From: Chiridota heheva
Taxonomy: Eukaryota; Echinodermata; Holothuroidea; Apodida; Chiridotidae
Assembly: GCA_020152595.1 (NCBI GenBank)
Contig: JAIGNY010001464.1
Span: 1,011,001 to 1,075,000 of the forward strand
Length of the DNA stretch: 64,000 bases
Direction: 5' to 3'
Part shown: positions 45,301-59,074 of the stretch, one piece after another
How the letters are laid out: each line of letters begins with the position of its first letter
Position numbering within the stretch: position 1 is the first letter of the stretch
Notes under the pieces: model-generated
What the model was told of the DNA's origin: nothing
The model's database searches: none
Seen by the model: only the letters and a program-made list of their open reading frames with translations
Program-made: the position numbers and the translations under genes

Positions 45301-46591
45301 GCAATTTTCCCTTGCTCCATGTACTTGAAGCTTATATGAGATTCTGAAGGGATGAGTAAGCCGAGGTTAGATCACGTGATCATTGAGGCTCCTAGGTGGC
45401 CATGTAATACTAAGGTGTTAACACGCTCTGAGATGTCACTTAACCTTAAGTAAAGAAATTAAGCAAATCTTCGTTGTTAGGGGAATCAAAAAGTCAACTA
45501 GAGAACTCACATTAAGTGGCTGGCAAGAGGAGTCTAACGGTTAATCTCGTTCAACAGAAGCTACTTTTAGATTGGACTTCTATTTGAGGTATGGATTATA
45601 CGGACTTGCAATTTAAGCCAAACTTCGTCGCTATTATTCTCTCATTACTGTCAATCAACTGTGAAAAGAAACTTAACTTTATTACAAATATTTGCAGAAC
45701 CCCCGAGGGGAAGAGTCGATCCTCCTCAACGTTAAATCCGATTCCTGTGGTGTTCTGCTTCGAATGAGCCAAATCTCTATTCCTTTTCATCAAGGCATGC
45801 AAAACAGAAGCTCTGTCGGTTTGTTGGTTCTTGGGATAAGCACACCCATTCCCTGAAAAGGGGTGTTAGGCTGTTTTGTTTTCTTACTCCCGGGCAATGG
45901 CGGCTTAGCTTGAGGATTATGGTTCGTTTCGCTCCTCAACACAATAGCGAGCCATTAAACACTCCAAGCTTCAAGAAGAAGCTCAAATTTAGCACGACGA
46001 CGACAATGCTTTACATGTTCGCCCAAACACACATTCTATTGGCAGATTGGCCGGAAAAGAAGGTGAAAAAAGCGGTTGAATGAGCAATTCCCAAAGTACT
46101 CAAAGAAAGAGATGATCATATTTTAAGTACTTAAAAGGGTCTTATGTTTTCTCTATATAATTTTTATTAAAATGATATCGAGCGAAATTCATTAAAGTAA
46201 AGCATTTTGGGGAAGTGCTCAAACGAGCCACTAAGCGGATTATGTGACCTAAAACTTGAAGACTGGGAACAATGCTAACGTCAAAACTCTTTCAACATCG
46301 ACGCATACCTCCAAGATTTGCTCTTTAACAAAAGACTTTCTGAGATGAAAATTTTGATCTGACTTTTTAACAATTTCAGTTTTTCACAGCACTTAATTGT
46401 ATACCCGTGAGAGGCTGTGCCCTATTTAAAGAAATAGATTCAAGGGTAGGTTTAAAATGCAAACTTTAATATCAAGATATTTAGTTCGGCCTTTATGTAA
46501 CGTTAGCATATATGAGATAAAAAAATACCAAACAGACAGTAAAATCGTTTTTCTGACATAGTGAAAATTTAGTTCAATTGTTCCTCTGTCA
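45301..46591. other. Intergenic DNA, no gene seen
   Basis: No family-like frame, RNA gene or transposon end recognised. Confidence 0.5.
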
Positions 46592-46775
46592 GTCTGTATA
46601 CATTCTGATCTATATGTTGGTTTGGAGGGAAATTGTATGGTACTTTTGTATAATACTGTTCACCCCCCCCCCCCCCCCCTCCCTTCCCCCTCCCCCACCT
46701 GTATACATTATAATCCATATGTTAGCTCGGAGGGAAATTGTATGGTACTTTTGTAAAATACCGTTCATCTTTCAT
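46592..46775 (+). repeat. Direct repeat of about 76 bp split by a C-rich tract
   Basis: CTGTATACATTCTGATC to TGTTCA and CTGTATACATTATAATCC to CGTTCA both contain GGAGGGAAATTGTATGGTAC. Poly-C and CCCTCCC text at about 46662-46696 separates them. Confidence 0.85.
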
Positions 46776-48204
46776 TTTTTTTTTACTTGAACAAAACCAT
46801 GAAAACGCAAACTGTCTATTTTGTCCATTGAATCTAATTATCGATTTTTGCTCTGTGATTTTTTGAAATTTAGAAAAGAGGGGAATTTCCCCTTCTTTCC
46901 CAACCAATATACGTTTATGATGGACTATGTTTATCAAGGTCTTTTTATCTAAAGTTTCTTAATTAACCCAGGCGTAATTAACCTTGCGTTGCTTCTCGAA
47001 ATTATTTAAGTGGAATATTCTAGTGTTCTGTCCTTCAAATTCGGATGATTATAAATCTATTTCAAATTTAAACGAAATGGTTTGTTTTGTACTGCAAAAT
47101 AGATAATAAAATAAAAAACATTTATATGTCACGTAAAAGTATCTGCATAATTGAATAAAACATTATATCAGAATCAAATAAACCTGTAACTATTTAGGTT
47201 TTATTTATTGGAATGATACTTGTCAAAATTATTTTAAAACAATATGACTCGTTGTTTTCTTGTTCGTCAACCAAAGCTTGTGATTACAATCAAATACATC
47301 AATTTTTCATGGCAAAAAAAAGCGAAAAGTTTTAAAACTTACGAATTTTATTTATTACGAATTTGGTACCAGCATGCAGACCAGGCTCACGCATTCAAGG
47401 TACATGGACGTGCGTATATATAGGCAATCTTAGCTACATTGCTTTGAAATTAGTTAAAACCCATTATAGTAGCAAAACTTCGGCGAAACATTGACTATTT
47501 TACAGCGTTTTTAAATCTCAGGCGTCAATTTACATATTTTATGCAAATTTTGTGATGTATTGGCTGTGGTATTTTCTTTTGTAACTTATCCTACGGTTTT
47601 TCTTCTTCAGCAAATTCTGGTAAAACGTTTTGTACCATACACCAAATCAAATTCTAGTAGGAAAATAGGCTTTTCATTATTTCAGTGACAAAAATTTAGG
47701 AAAGAAGTTAATAGAATTAAAAGAATATTGCATGTATTAAAAATCTGTTACAAAATTCAAAAACTGTTTTGTTCAGCTGTTAATGCTATTTCAACCAATG
47801 TAGAAATTACTACATGTCCATTAAACATCTGAATATTAACATCAGAAATTTCACAAATCTATCAAATGGTCAAATTGACCAACGACGACGATGAAGTTGA
47901 GGAATAACAGTGGATTGACGCGCCGTTCACCTGTAGTACTCCGAGAGCCCGGGCTACGAGTACCACTTATACCGGCAGGACGAACATAGAGACGACGTAC
48001 GGACAAACATAACATCGACAACCAAGTCAATGTCCACGGCCTTTGATAACCGATATGCGGAATTCTTTATATAGTATATATCACATATCTTTGAATATCA
48101 TTTTCAAACAATTATATATTTTCTGAGGCACCAAAGAACGGCAGAGACACCTTGCGGACAGACCCTGTCACAGCTAGACAAGGAATGTGCCTTAATTATA
48201 TTTG
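46776..48204. other. Intergenic DNA, no gene seen
   Basis: AT-rich. 47890-48060 is more GC-rich (CGACGACG, CCGAGAGCCCGGGC) but gives no recognisable coding frame. Confidence 0.45.
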
Positions 48205-48572
48205 TCAGGTAGCTCAGTTGGTAGAGCGCATGAGCGAGATGCTGGCGGTACCGGGTTCAGGTCTATCTCGGTTTTCTACAGCTATGCAGACATACGCCAA
48301 TCATCAAAGCGGAAGTACGTCATTTGCAGCTCCTGCTTCCCATTCAGCTGTTGAGTAAAGTGGCAATGAAGTGAATGGTGCTCGCCGTCTTTCGGATGTG
48401 ACGTTAAGCCGTTCGATGTGACGTTATGGTTCCGTCGATCCGTGGTGTTTATTGATGCACATGCACTTAGGCAGCTCTCCCTTATACTGATGCTCCGATG
48501 TTTGTTAATGCGCTTTGAATATACTTGTATAGAAAGGGCGCTATAAAAAAATTATTACTATTACTACTATTC
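48205..48572 (+). mobile_element. tRNA-derived SINE
   Basis: The head carries an A box (TAGCTCAGTTGGTAGAGCGC) and a B box (GGGTTCAGGTCT, 48253-48264) about 45 bp apart, an internal RNA polymerase III promoter. The acceptor arms do not pair, so it is not a functional tRNA gene. A 250-bp body follows, then a tail GCGCTTTGAATATACTTG and AAAGGGCGCTATAAAAAAAT, then ATT/ACT repeats. The tail resembles the LINE tail at 41530-41600, which suggests mobilisation by that LINE. Confidence 0.8.
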
Positions 48573-49984
48573 AACTAATGTTTCTTGTATATCTTTTAAA
48601 ACTTTAAGATAGAAATGGGACGTCAAACCCCGGCGTCTTATAAAAAAAATAATGATAAAATTGTTCGATATATTATATTTATGTCTTTATTCGTAAAACT
48701 GATCTACTACCAGATAGGTTTGATCTCAGTCTGGCAGTTGAAAATGTCGATTATTTTGATAAAACTGGTAATTTCAACAAAGTTTAAAACTACTTTGACT
48801 ATTTTTTTTTATATCCAAATACGTCGTTGTTTTTTCTGTAACTTGTTTTTGAAGCGACCAGCGTTAAAGCTGTTTCTTGTAAATAACAACTTTTAATTTC
48901 GTTAAGCTTTTATGAAAAATATCATCATAAACCTGGTGTTTCTTTCCAATATTGTCCTATTCACTTATTTTCTTTGCTACGCATTTGATACCATCCTTTA
49001 ATATTAATTTAAAAAGAAATCATATTTGGTGCAAATAACTTAATTCTCTTCTTTTCATCAGACCCCTTCATATATAACATAAGTAATGGGATACGATGGA
49101 ACTTTATTAGATTTTGTGTATTTTGTTATTGAGCAAAAAGCTGTGAATTAAATTGATTTTTTACAATAAGTTATCTGTTTGATGTAATTTGGATACAAAA
49201 CTCGTCAAGAAACCCGCATTTAGCTTTCCTTAAAAACTGGGGCGTGCATTGTTCATATTGTGGTGTAATTTAACCGAAGCACCTTAACAATGGATTTGAG
49301 AAGGCAAAAATATAGTATGAAAACAATTTCAAATTTCACAATTTATTCTTCTGGGTCAGATCTGTTGGATGCAGAGACAGGCTTAAAACACTTTCAGAAC
49401 ATACGCCTCAAATAAGGTTACGTAGATTGCAAGTTCGATAAGAGAAGGCCAAAATGAGGAGGGGAAAGTTGTCTGGTTATGAAGACAGCTATGGAGATTG
49501 GTGTACACCAAGGTTGGTATGATTTTTTAGAAGATAAATTGGGTTTTTTTCTGAGTTTTTTTTGGGTGGGGCGGACAGGTGAACGGTCCTGTGGGCGGGC
49601 AGGCTTAATGGCGGTCGGCAAATTATTTTCCAAACAGGATAGCAGTGGCAAAATTTTCCTCTTGTCTGATTGGCTTTAATTCTGGACACTAACCCTAACC
49701 TTACTATAACTTAGCTTAAATGAGTACAATTGTTATCCTGTTCGAAGGGCAGTTGGAGAAAGGGGGGCGGGGGGGGGGGGGTAGCGGGCGGGTTGGGCTG
49801 GAGGTTTATGCATTTTGAATAAATATCTGATTTGTTTAACATTCGAAGTACACAATACTGCATACAAATTTAAATACGTTTCAAAAATGCAATGGATTGA
49901 AAGAAGGTTTTGTATCTGGATTTCAAGAGTGAATCTCTTCTGAGCAAATTTCGTAAAATTGCGATGTTCATATCTTTTACGTCA
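48573..49984. other. Intergenic DNA, no gene seen
   Basis: Includes a G tract at about 49760-49785. No gene or complete repeat recognised. Confidence 0.5.
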
Positions 49985-50004
49985 CATCCGATTGTGGATC
50001 GTTT

Positions 50005-50100
50005 TTCTTATTAAGTATACTGTACACATTCGTTTTTCTTATTAAGTAAAGTATACCGTATACATTCGTTTTTCTTATTAGGTTAGTATACTGTACACAT
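50005..50100 (+). repeat. Minisatellite, CATTCGTTTTTCTTATTA unit, period about 38 bp
   Basis: Three adjacent units with GTATACTGTACACATTCG and TTTTTCTTATTA. Confidence 0.8.
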
Positions 50101-50400
50101 GTGCGTGCGTACAGAGAGCTATTCACTTCCGCTGGGGGTTACTGATTGGTTGTCTGTATTTATATACGACCAATCAGAAACCTTAAAATTGATGTTTGAT
50201 GTTGAAAGCGAATCGGTTTTTTTTTTGGTCTGGAGATTTCTACACTGATCTTTTATCAACCCAATCATTTTATACTGGGATGTTAGCATGCATAGATAAA
50301 TGTCGTTGATCAACATTAATGGCAGCCGCTCTAATTAAAGAACAAAAACAGCAAGAAAGCAATCCATGGAGTTGCTGATAGAAGGGAAATAGCTAATAGT

Positions 50401-50433
50401 AATATATTATTATTAATAATGATAATAATAATG

Positions 50434-50467
<34 letters not shown>

Positions 50468-50487
50468 TAATAATAATAATAATAACT
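50401..50487. repeat. AAT trinucleotide microsatellite
   Basis: (AAT)n with a few GAT and AAC variants, next to the start of the 560-bp array. Confidence 0.95.
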
Positions 50488-50514
50488 ATGGGGAAAATGT
50501 TTAAAAGAGTTCGC

Positions 50515-52830
50515 TAGCTTTGTGACCTTTGAACTTTTGATTCCACATTTTACGGGAACAAGTTCATGTACCATGTGATACAAACATAGGATTGGTATGG
50601 GTCTTGCACTTTCGGAATTTAAAGGGACACAAAAAAACACAATACTCACGTCACACTTACCATTCCATAACAACAGGAGAAATGGTGAAAAGTAGTTAAT
50701 AACTCTGTGACCTTTGAACTTTTGACCCTTGAGTCTACAAGACAAATTTATGTACCAAGGTATAACATAGGGTTTGTATAGGACTTGTACTTTTTGAGTT
50801 AAAAATGACGCAAAATTTTGCATAAAAAGCACTAAATTAACCTTTGACCCATGACCTGCGTTTTGACCTCCAATTATTTTCATTTTTTTGTATGCAATTT
50901 GTAAAGATACCAAGTAATTCCTTTAAAAGATACAGCCATCACCAACAAGTTGTTTCATTTGACCTGTGACCTTTTGACCCCAGAGTTTACGGGACACAAG
51001 TTCATGTACCACAGTATCAAAATACAAACAGGATTGGTATAGGTCTTGTACTTTCGGAATTTAGAGTGGCGCAAAAATATACAAATTCGTATATGATTAC
51101 CCCCTAAAATTACATATTTGACCACTAACCCTTGACCGTAATCACTGAAAAACGTTTGAAATTGTTCACATTTATTGTACCTACTGTATGACACCATTCA
51201 CACTCACGTCACACTTACCATTCCATAACAACAGGAGAAATGGTGAAAAGTGGTCAATAGCTATGTGACCTTTGAATTTTGACCCCTAAGTCTACGAGAC
51301 ACAAATTCATGTACCAGGGTATCTTGGTACAACATAGGGTTGGTATAGGCCTTGTACTTTTTGAATTAAAATGACGCAAAATTTTGCATAAAAGCACTAA
51401 ATCAACCTTTGACCCATGACCTACGTTTTGACCTCCAAATAGTTTTATTTTTTTGTAAGCAATTTGTGAAGATACCAAGTAATTCCTTCAAAAGATACAG
51501 CCATCACCAACAATTTGTTTCATTTGACCTGTGACCTTTTGACCCCAGAGTTTACACCACAAGTTCATGTACCACAGTATCATGATACAAACAAGATTGG
51601 TATTGGTCTTGTACTTTCGGAATTTAGGGTGGCGCAAAAATATACAAATTAGTATATAATTCCCCCTTAAAATTACATATTTGACCTCTGACCCTTGACC
51701 GTAATTACTGAAAAACGTTTGAAATTGTTCACATTTATTGTACCTACTGTATGACACCATTCATACTCACGTCACACTTACCATTCCATAACAACAGGAG
51801 AAATGGTGAAAAGTGGTCAATAGCTATGTGACCTTTGAACTTTTGACCCCTGAGTCTACGAGACACAAATTCATGTACCAAGGTATCTTGGTACAACGTA
51901 GGGTTGGTATAGGCCTTGTACTTATTGAGTTAAAAATGACGCAAAATTTTGCATAAAAAGCACTAAATTAACCTTTGACCCATGACCTACGTTTTGACCT
52001 CCAATTATTTTCATTTTTTGTATGCAATTTGTGAATATATCAAGTAATTCCTTCAAAAGATACAGCCATCACCAACAACTTGTTTCATTTGACCTGTGAC
52101 CTTTTGACCCCAGAGTTTACACCACAAGTTCATGTACCACAGTATCATGATACAAACAGGATTGGTATTGGTCTTGTACTTTCGGAATTTAGAGTGGCGT
52201 AAAAATATACAAATTAGTATATAATTACCCCTAAAATTACATAATTGACCTCTGACTCTTAACTGTAATCACTGAAAAACGTTTGAAATTGTTCACATTT
52301 ATTGTACCTACTGTATGACAGCATTCATACTCACGTCACACTTACCAGTCCATAACAACAGGAGAAATAGAAAACCATCCATGGAGTTGCTGATCACATC
52401 ACCTTAAGCATACAGCATAGTTGGGGGGGGGGGGGGGTAGCTAACACGGTCACTATAACTCTGTGACTTTTGGTACAAAAATGTACAAATTAGTACATAA
52501 TTACCCCTAAAATTACATATTTTACCTCTGATTTCTGACCCTTAAAACTAATCACTGAAACAACTTCTTAAATTTTTCACATTTATCGTACCATACTGTA
52601 TGTCACCATTCATGCTCACATCACACTTACCATTCTATAACAATAGGGGAAATGGTGAAAAGTGGCAATAGCTCTGTGACCTTTTGACCCCAGAGTATAC
52701 GGGACACAAAATCATGTACCATGCAATTTGTAAAGCTACTAAGTAATTCCTTCAAAAATTACAGCCATCACCAAAAACTTGTCCCATTTGACCTGTGACC
52801 TTTGTTTCCAAAACTTTGAAGACAAAAGGT
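50515..52830 (-). repeat. Tandem array of about 560-bp units crowded with TGACC half-sites
   Basis: Unit starts (CTCACGTCACACTTACCATT) fall at 50645, 51203, 51766, 52330 and, after an internal deletion, 52615, giving periods of 558, 563 and 564. Each full unit contains about ten TGACC/TGACCT motifs in one orientation, such as GTGACCTTTGAACTTTTGAC, TTTGACCCATGACC and TTTGACCTGTGACCTTTTGA. These are nuclear-receptor half-sites in complement (AGGTCA). The minus strand gives short related frames (MVSYSRYNKCEQFQTFF and MVSLQIAYKK) in each unit. They do not stay in phase between units, so I do not call them genes. Confidence 0.9.
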
Positions 52831-53128
52831 TTCGAGCCAGAGGTACCCGTGCACCAATTTGGGTTCATGTGTGTATTGCACTTTTTGAGTTATAAGCGAC
52901 ACAAAATTACATACATACCTACATACACACAAACACACGGACAGGCACAAGAATCACCCATATTGGTCTTGTTCCACAAACTTATGACCCTAACCCCTAA
53001 TATGAGGTTATTACATGAGACCCAGTGGGCACCACCAGCCCCCTAATGTCAATGGGTGGGAGGGGGGTTACCATGTAGTGTTGGAGGTATAGGCAGTTAT
53101 TTAATTATACAGTAAAGTGACCACAATA

Positions 53129-53168
53129 TCTCATCCCCACATATATGTAAATGTGGGTGATGAGATAA
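53129..53168. repeat. Short hairpin with 15-bp arms
   Basis: ATCTCATCCCCACAT and ATGTGGGTGATGAGAT around a short ATATGTAA loop, one offset base. Possibly a terminator-like or foldback remnant. No gene nearby. Confidence 0.7.
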
Positions 53169-54900
<1,732 letters not shown>

Positions 54901-55649
54901 CCAACAGTACCACAATTTTTGAATAAGTGGGGGGCCAAAACGAAGTGACTGGGGTACCTAATGTCCCACCAGTCGGCTACATATTATGTAGCAATAGACT
55001 GATATATCATTAAGCAGACAGTCTTTAATTTGTTCGCAGTTTTCTTCCTTCAAAAGGCCTATCCTATAGCTTTCAGTCATAGGTGTCAAATATTTCTTAC
55101 AGTAATGTAATTTGAACTTGATATTGTACATCCCTATCTGCCTATTGCCTATAGGCACTTAGTGCCTAACAGATTAAAGACCATCTAGCATAATTAAAAT
55201 GTGGCGGCGTACATTTAATTCTAAACGATTACCAATTACCATTCGCCTATCAGTATAAGACTGCTTATACTGCTTGAAATCTTTTTACCTCTACGTTAAA
55301 GACGATGACTGGCCTTTGAAGTTTCTCTCGGATCATATCATAGGTTTTTTTATTTTTCATTTATCATTACTATCATTTTATTATTTGTATCAGGATAGCC
55401 TGTTCAGTTTTAGGACTGTTCTTACACAGGGTCCTGAGCAACATAAAACAGTACAAATTCCAAAAAAATATATAAAAATGAAAAATAAATAATAGAATAT
55501 CAAACAAAGAAAAATGATACAAATGGCATAGAAAGAAAACAACATATAACAAAGTAAAAACTATCAAATTGTAACCAAATGGTGAAAATGTGAAAAATAC
55601 GTTAAAATCATAAAAAGAAAAATGATAAAATATTAGCGCTAAAGGAAGC

Positions 55650-55999
55650 AAAAGGAAGATAAAAGCTTTAATTGGGCGGTAAGTATCACTTGTTTGATTT
55701 GACTCTTAAAAATGGCTAAGGAATGACAACATTTCAAATCCTTATCTAAATTGTTCCATAATTTACTTCCTTAAAGTATGAAAGATTTCAGTTTTTTCTT
55801 GTTTACAAGATGGAAGTCTGAGGAATCGGCCCTTGGTTTGCTGTGTCGACCGAACAGCTGAATCCAAATGTTTAAAATGCTTACAAAGATAGCTTGGTGC
55901 TAATTCATTTATAACATTTATATAGATTGGACGAACTTGAACATTTAAAGGAGGCATAAAGTCTGATACAATCATTTTTTGATATGACAGAGGATACAA
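55650..55999 (-). mobile_element. LINE reverse transcriptase C-terminal fragment (minus strand)
   Basis: The minus frame 55999-55763 reads through VQVRPIYINVINELAPSYLC KHF, then RSTQQTKGRFLRLPS. After a one-base frame change at about 55755 it reads LWNNLDKDLKCCHSLAIFKS QIK. INELAP.YL..., R....LR.P and LWN.L......AIFKS are the landmarks of the C-terminus of a non-LTR retrotransposon reverse transcriptase protein. It is 5'-truncated, with no simple-repeat tail. It belongs to a different family from the plus-strand LINE at 41228. Confidence 0.65.
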
Positions 56000-57665
56000 A
56001 TCCTAAGTAAGTACCAAAACCAGCAATTCAAAATCCTATTTCTATCTCAAGTTATTCATATTTGAAGTTGACACATGAAGGCTTCCATTTTGTTCAATTC
56101 TTTATTGAATATTGTGCATGATGACATAATTTCCCCAATATGGACATCAAGAATTTAATGTATTTCTTTCTAAATGTGATTTTTATGTTTTATTCCAAAA
56201 TGATGTGACACAAAGTTTTAACAGAATGTTTTGTTAATTTCATGTATACACCAACAAATTCTTTAACCCTTACATAATTTTTTTTCTTCTCATAACCTAG
56301 AAATCTTGAAGCCTAGATTATAAAGAAATACAAAGCATTCAAACATCCTGCTGGGATCATGACATCACAGTCTGCATGTTTTGAAATCAAAATGGCAGCT
56401 CCCATGGTACTATTAAGTAGTAGCATTAAAGTTTTTAATAATTACAAAAAATGTGTTCGATTGCTTCGGGAGTTATGAAACTTGGTCAGAAAATTTGTTA
56501 GTTTCAAATCTATCATATGAAATAAGGACTATGTCAGACTTTATGTCTCCTTTAAAGGCAGTTACACACCAAACGCGACGAGGCGATCGATGTTTTAGAT
56601 AATCAGGAAACCAATTTAATAAGATGTGTGACACGATAATTGAGGGTTTCTGTTTATACTGGAAAATTTGCTAGAAATGATGTTTTGTTCAAACTGTGGA
56701 GAAACTTGTTCGCTTTAGCTATTTAGAGGGGGCGCGATTTTGTATCGCGACGCGAATTTTGCTTTAATTGACATAGAAAGTACTCTCAATAAATTTTCAG
56801 TTATCATCTGCAAAACCATGTGATGACAATTCATCTCTGAAAAAAAGAAGTCAAAATGTTTCTTTCCCAAGTTTGTTATATTCAATTTTGTTTAAAAAAC
56901 CGCTCGCCATGTCGTGTTCGTTGTGCCACGGCAGTCAGAAGGTGACATCTTTAATCGTCTACCAGTCCTTATAGTGTGTTTCGCTTATCATATAAGACGG
57001 TCGTGACCGACCACTTATCCCTAAGATGCCCTCCTCCCCTCACCCCCTACTGAGTGTTACGTATGTTGATAATGCATCAAACATTTTGAATATTTTCTTC
57101 GTCAGATTATTCTCTTTTTCACTCAAATGAAAATTAAACAAACTTGAAATTCCAGATAAAATATCACTCAGATATTAATAGGAAAAGATGTTATATTCAC
57201 CAGAAAGAACTTCAAAAGTTTAAAATATGAATAGAATATTATCTGAATTAAGTTAAAAGCATTTGTAGTATCAAAGTTTGCAGAATTTTTAACCTAATGC
57301 TCAAAATTTAATTCTTTAAATTTCTGTCCTAAATTTCAGTCAATGCAAATCATCAGACTAGTTTCTCCCGCTAAACTACTAAATATTGATTTGAGGTACT
57401 CATCTGTTCCTATTTAAATAAAGCTGGATAAGTTAACATACGGAAATTCATATCACAAAATTGAACTGAAATTTGCATAATGTATTTTTTCTTATGTTAT
57501 ATATATATTAAATTTTGTTGTTGTTATTTTCATGGTTTATATCTTATTTCTTTCCAAATGTATTGCTATACAAAATCAAATTTCTCCCCGAACAGCCCAA
57601 ACTTAAACATTTAACATGCATGTTCTTGAAATATAGTCTTCTACTAGCTGAAGACTTTGTATAGT
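56000..57665. other. Intergenic DNA, no gene seen
   Basis: 56545-56760 has GC-rich half-ends (CACACCAAACGCGACGAGGC and GTATCGCGACGCGAATTTTG) that might be a decayed MITE. Nothing else recognised. Confidence 0.45.
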
Positions 57666-58153
57666 CTGTCCGGCAGCGTGCCTATTAATAGGAACATTTA
57701 TAACACATAATATTCAAGTCATGCAGCCATATTATTTAGATGTTGCGATAAAATGTCATAGTTTCTAATTGATGTACTTGAAATATTAATAATCATTGTG
57801 TTGAAAAACATTTGAATTTTTAAAATGGCTGCCTCGCGCTAAAAAGCCTAGCTCTATTATCTATTATTTCTAATATTTCGAAAACGGCTTGTAAAACATA
57901 TCAAATATGAGTGGAAAAGTTTTAGCCGCATGACAGTAATGAAGTTATTTTCATAAGTTCATAAGTTTCCCCAAGCAAAGATATTTTTCCCAGACGTATG
58001 TAAAATTTGAAATTTGTAACATTGCATTAGCCTTTAACGTTAGGATAGCAAAGGATCATGGGAAATATCACGTAATGGCGGCTTGCATGTAGCAAAAATG
58101 TTCCCACTTAAAGGAACATTTATGTTCCCATTAATAGGCATGCTGCCGGACTG
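57666..58153. mobile_element. MITE, CAGTCCGGCAGC family 2, copy 1
   Basis: The ends CTGTCCGGCAGCGTGCCTAT and ATAGGCATGCTGCCGGACTG are inverted repeats, flanked by identical ATAGT target duplications. The interior keeps AAATGTCATAGTTTCTAAT and ATGGCGGCTTGCATGTAGC. About 488 bp, non-coding. Confidence 0.9.
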
Positions 58154-58599
58154 ATAGTACAAAGGTTTACTCCTGTTCAAGTTGGTTAACCCTGTCGGTT
58201 ATTAAACCGTGTGGGTGCATGAAGGTTATTTCGCTGCCTTTGGGGTAAATGATTTGGAAAAGGAGGACATAAACCAATCATATTGCATAAGAAATAATTC
58301 AGGTGTAAATGTTTTGAACTGATATTTAGACTCTCGTCATATGCCTGTGAGGCTTCACCAAAGCCGTGTCTGTTATGAGATAAGCTCATAACCAAAGCCG
58401 ATTATAGAGGGTAAACATTAGATTGTTAGGCTTACTGAGTCCTCTGGCCTAATGTTTTAAAGAAGCATGCCATGATTCGGACTGTTCTCCAAATTTGAAG
58501 GAAATATCCTGAACATTTAAGATTTTTCATATCAACAGATGAACAGCAACGTTTGATTAACTTAATTTGCAAGTGCATTTTTTCCCCGCTTGTAACCAG
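58154..58599. other. Spacer between two family 2 MITEs, no gene seen
   Basis: 446 bp with short open frames only. Confidence 0.5.
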
Positions 58600-59074
58600 C
58601 AGTACGGAAGCAAGCCTATTGATAGGAACATTTATAACACACAAGAATATTGAAGTCATGCAGCCATATTTTTCAGATTTTGCGATAAAATGTCATAGTT
58701 TCTAATCTATGTACTTTAAATAATAAAAATCGTTGTGTTGAAAAACGTTTAAATTTTCAAAATGGCCGTTTTGCACTTAAAAGCCTAGCTCTATTGTCTA
58801 TTTTATCTAATAATTCAAAAACATATGAAATGGGAGTGGAAATTTTGTAGCCATGGCAGTAATGAAGGTATTTTCATAAGTTTTAAGTTTCCCCTAGCAA
58901 TGATATTTTTCCCAGACGTATTTCAATTTCAAAAAATGTAACAATGCATGAGGCTTTAACGTTAGGATAGCGAAGGGTCATGGAAAATATCACAAAATGG
59001 CGGCTTCCATGTAGCAAAATGTTCCCATTAGTAGGAACAGTTATGTTCCCATTAATAGGCATGCTACAGGACTG
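58600..59074. mobile_element. MITE, CAGTCCGGCAGC family 2, copy 2
   Basis: The ends CAGTACGGAAGCAAGCCTAT and ATAGGCATGCTACAGGACTG, flanked by identical ACCAG target duplications. Same orientation as copy 1, about 450 bp away, collinear inside. Confidence 0.9.

Noticed and set aside
48205..48278. tRNA gene
   Set aside because: A and B boxes are present but the acceptor stem does not pair and a SINE body and tail follow.
50413..51760. Related short minus-strand frames in each 560-bp unit
   Set aside because: Similarity comes from the tandem repeat itself; frames are not kept open across units and lack start or splice context.
56545..56760. Possible decayed MITE with CGCGACGAGG ends
   Set aside because: Only a partial inverted match and no copy elsewhere in the window.
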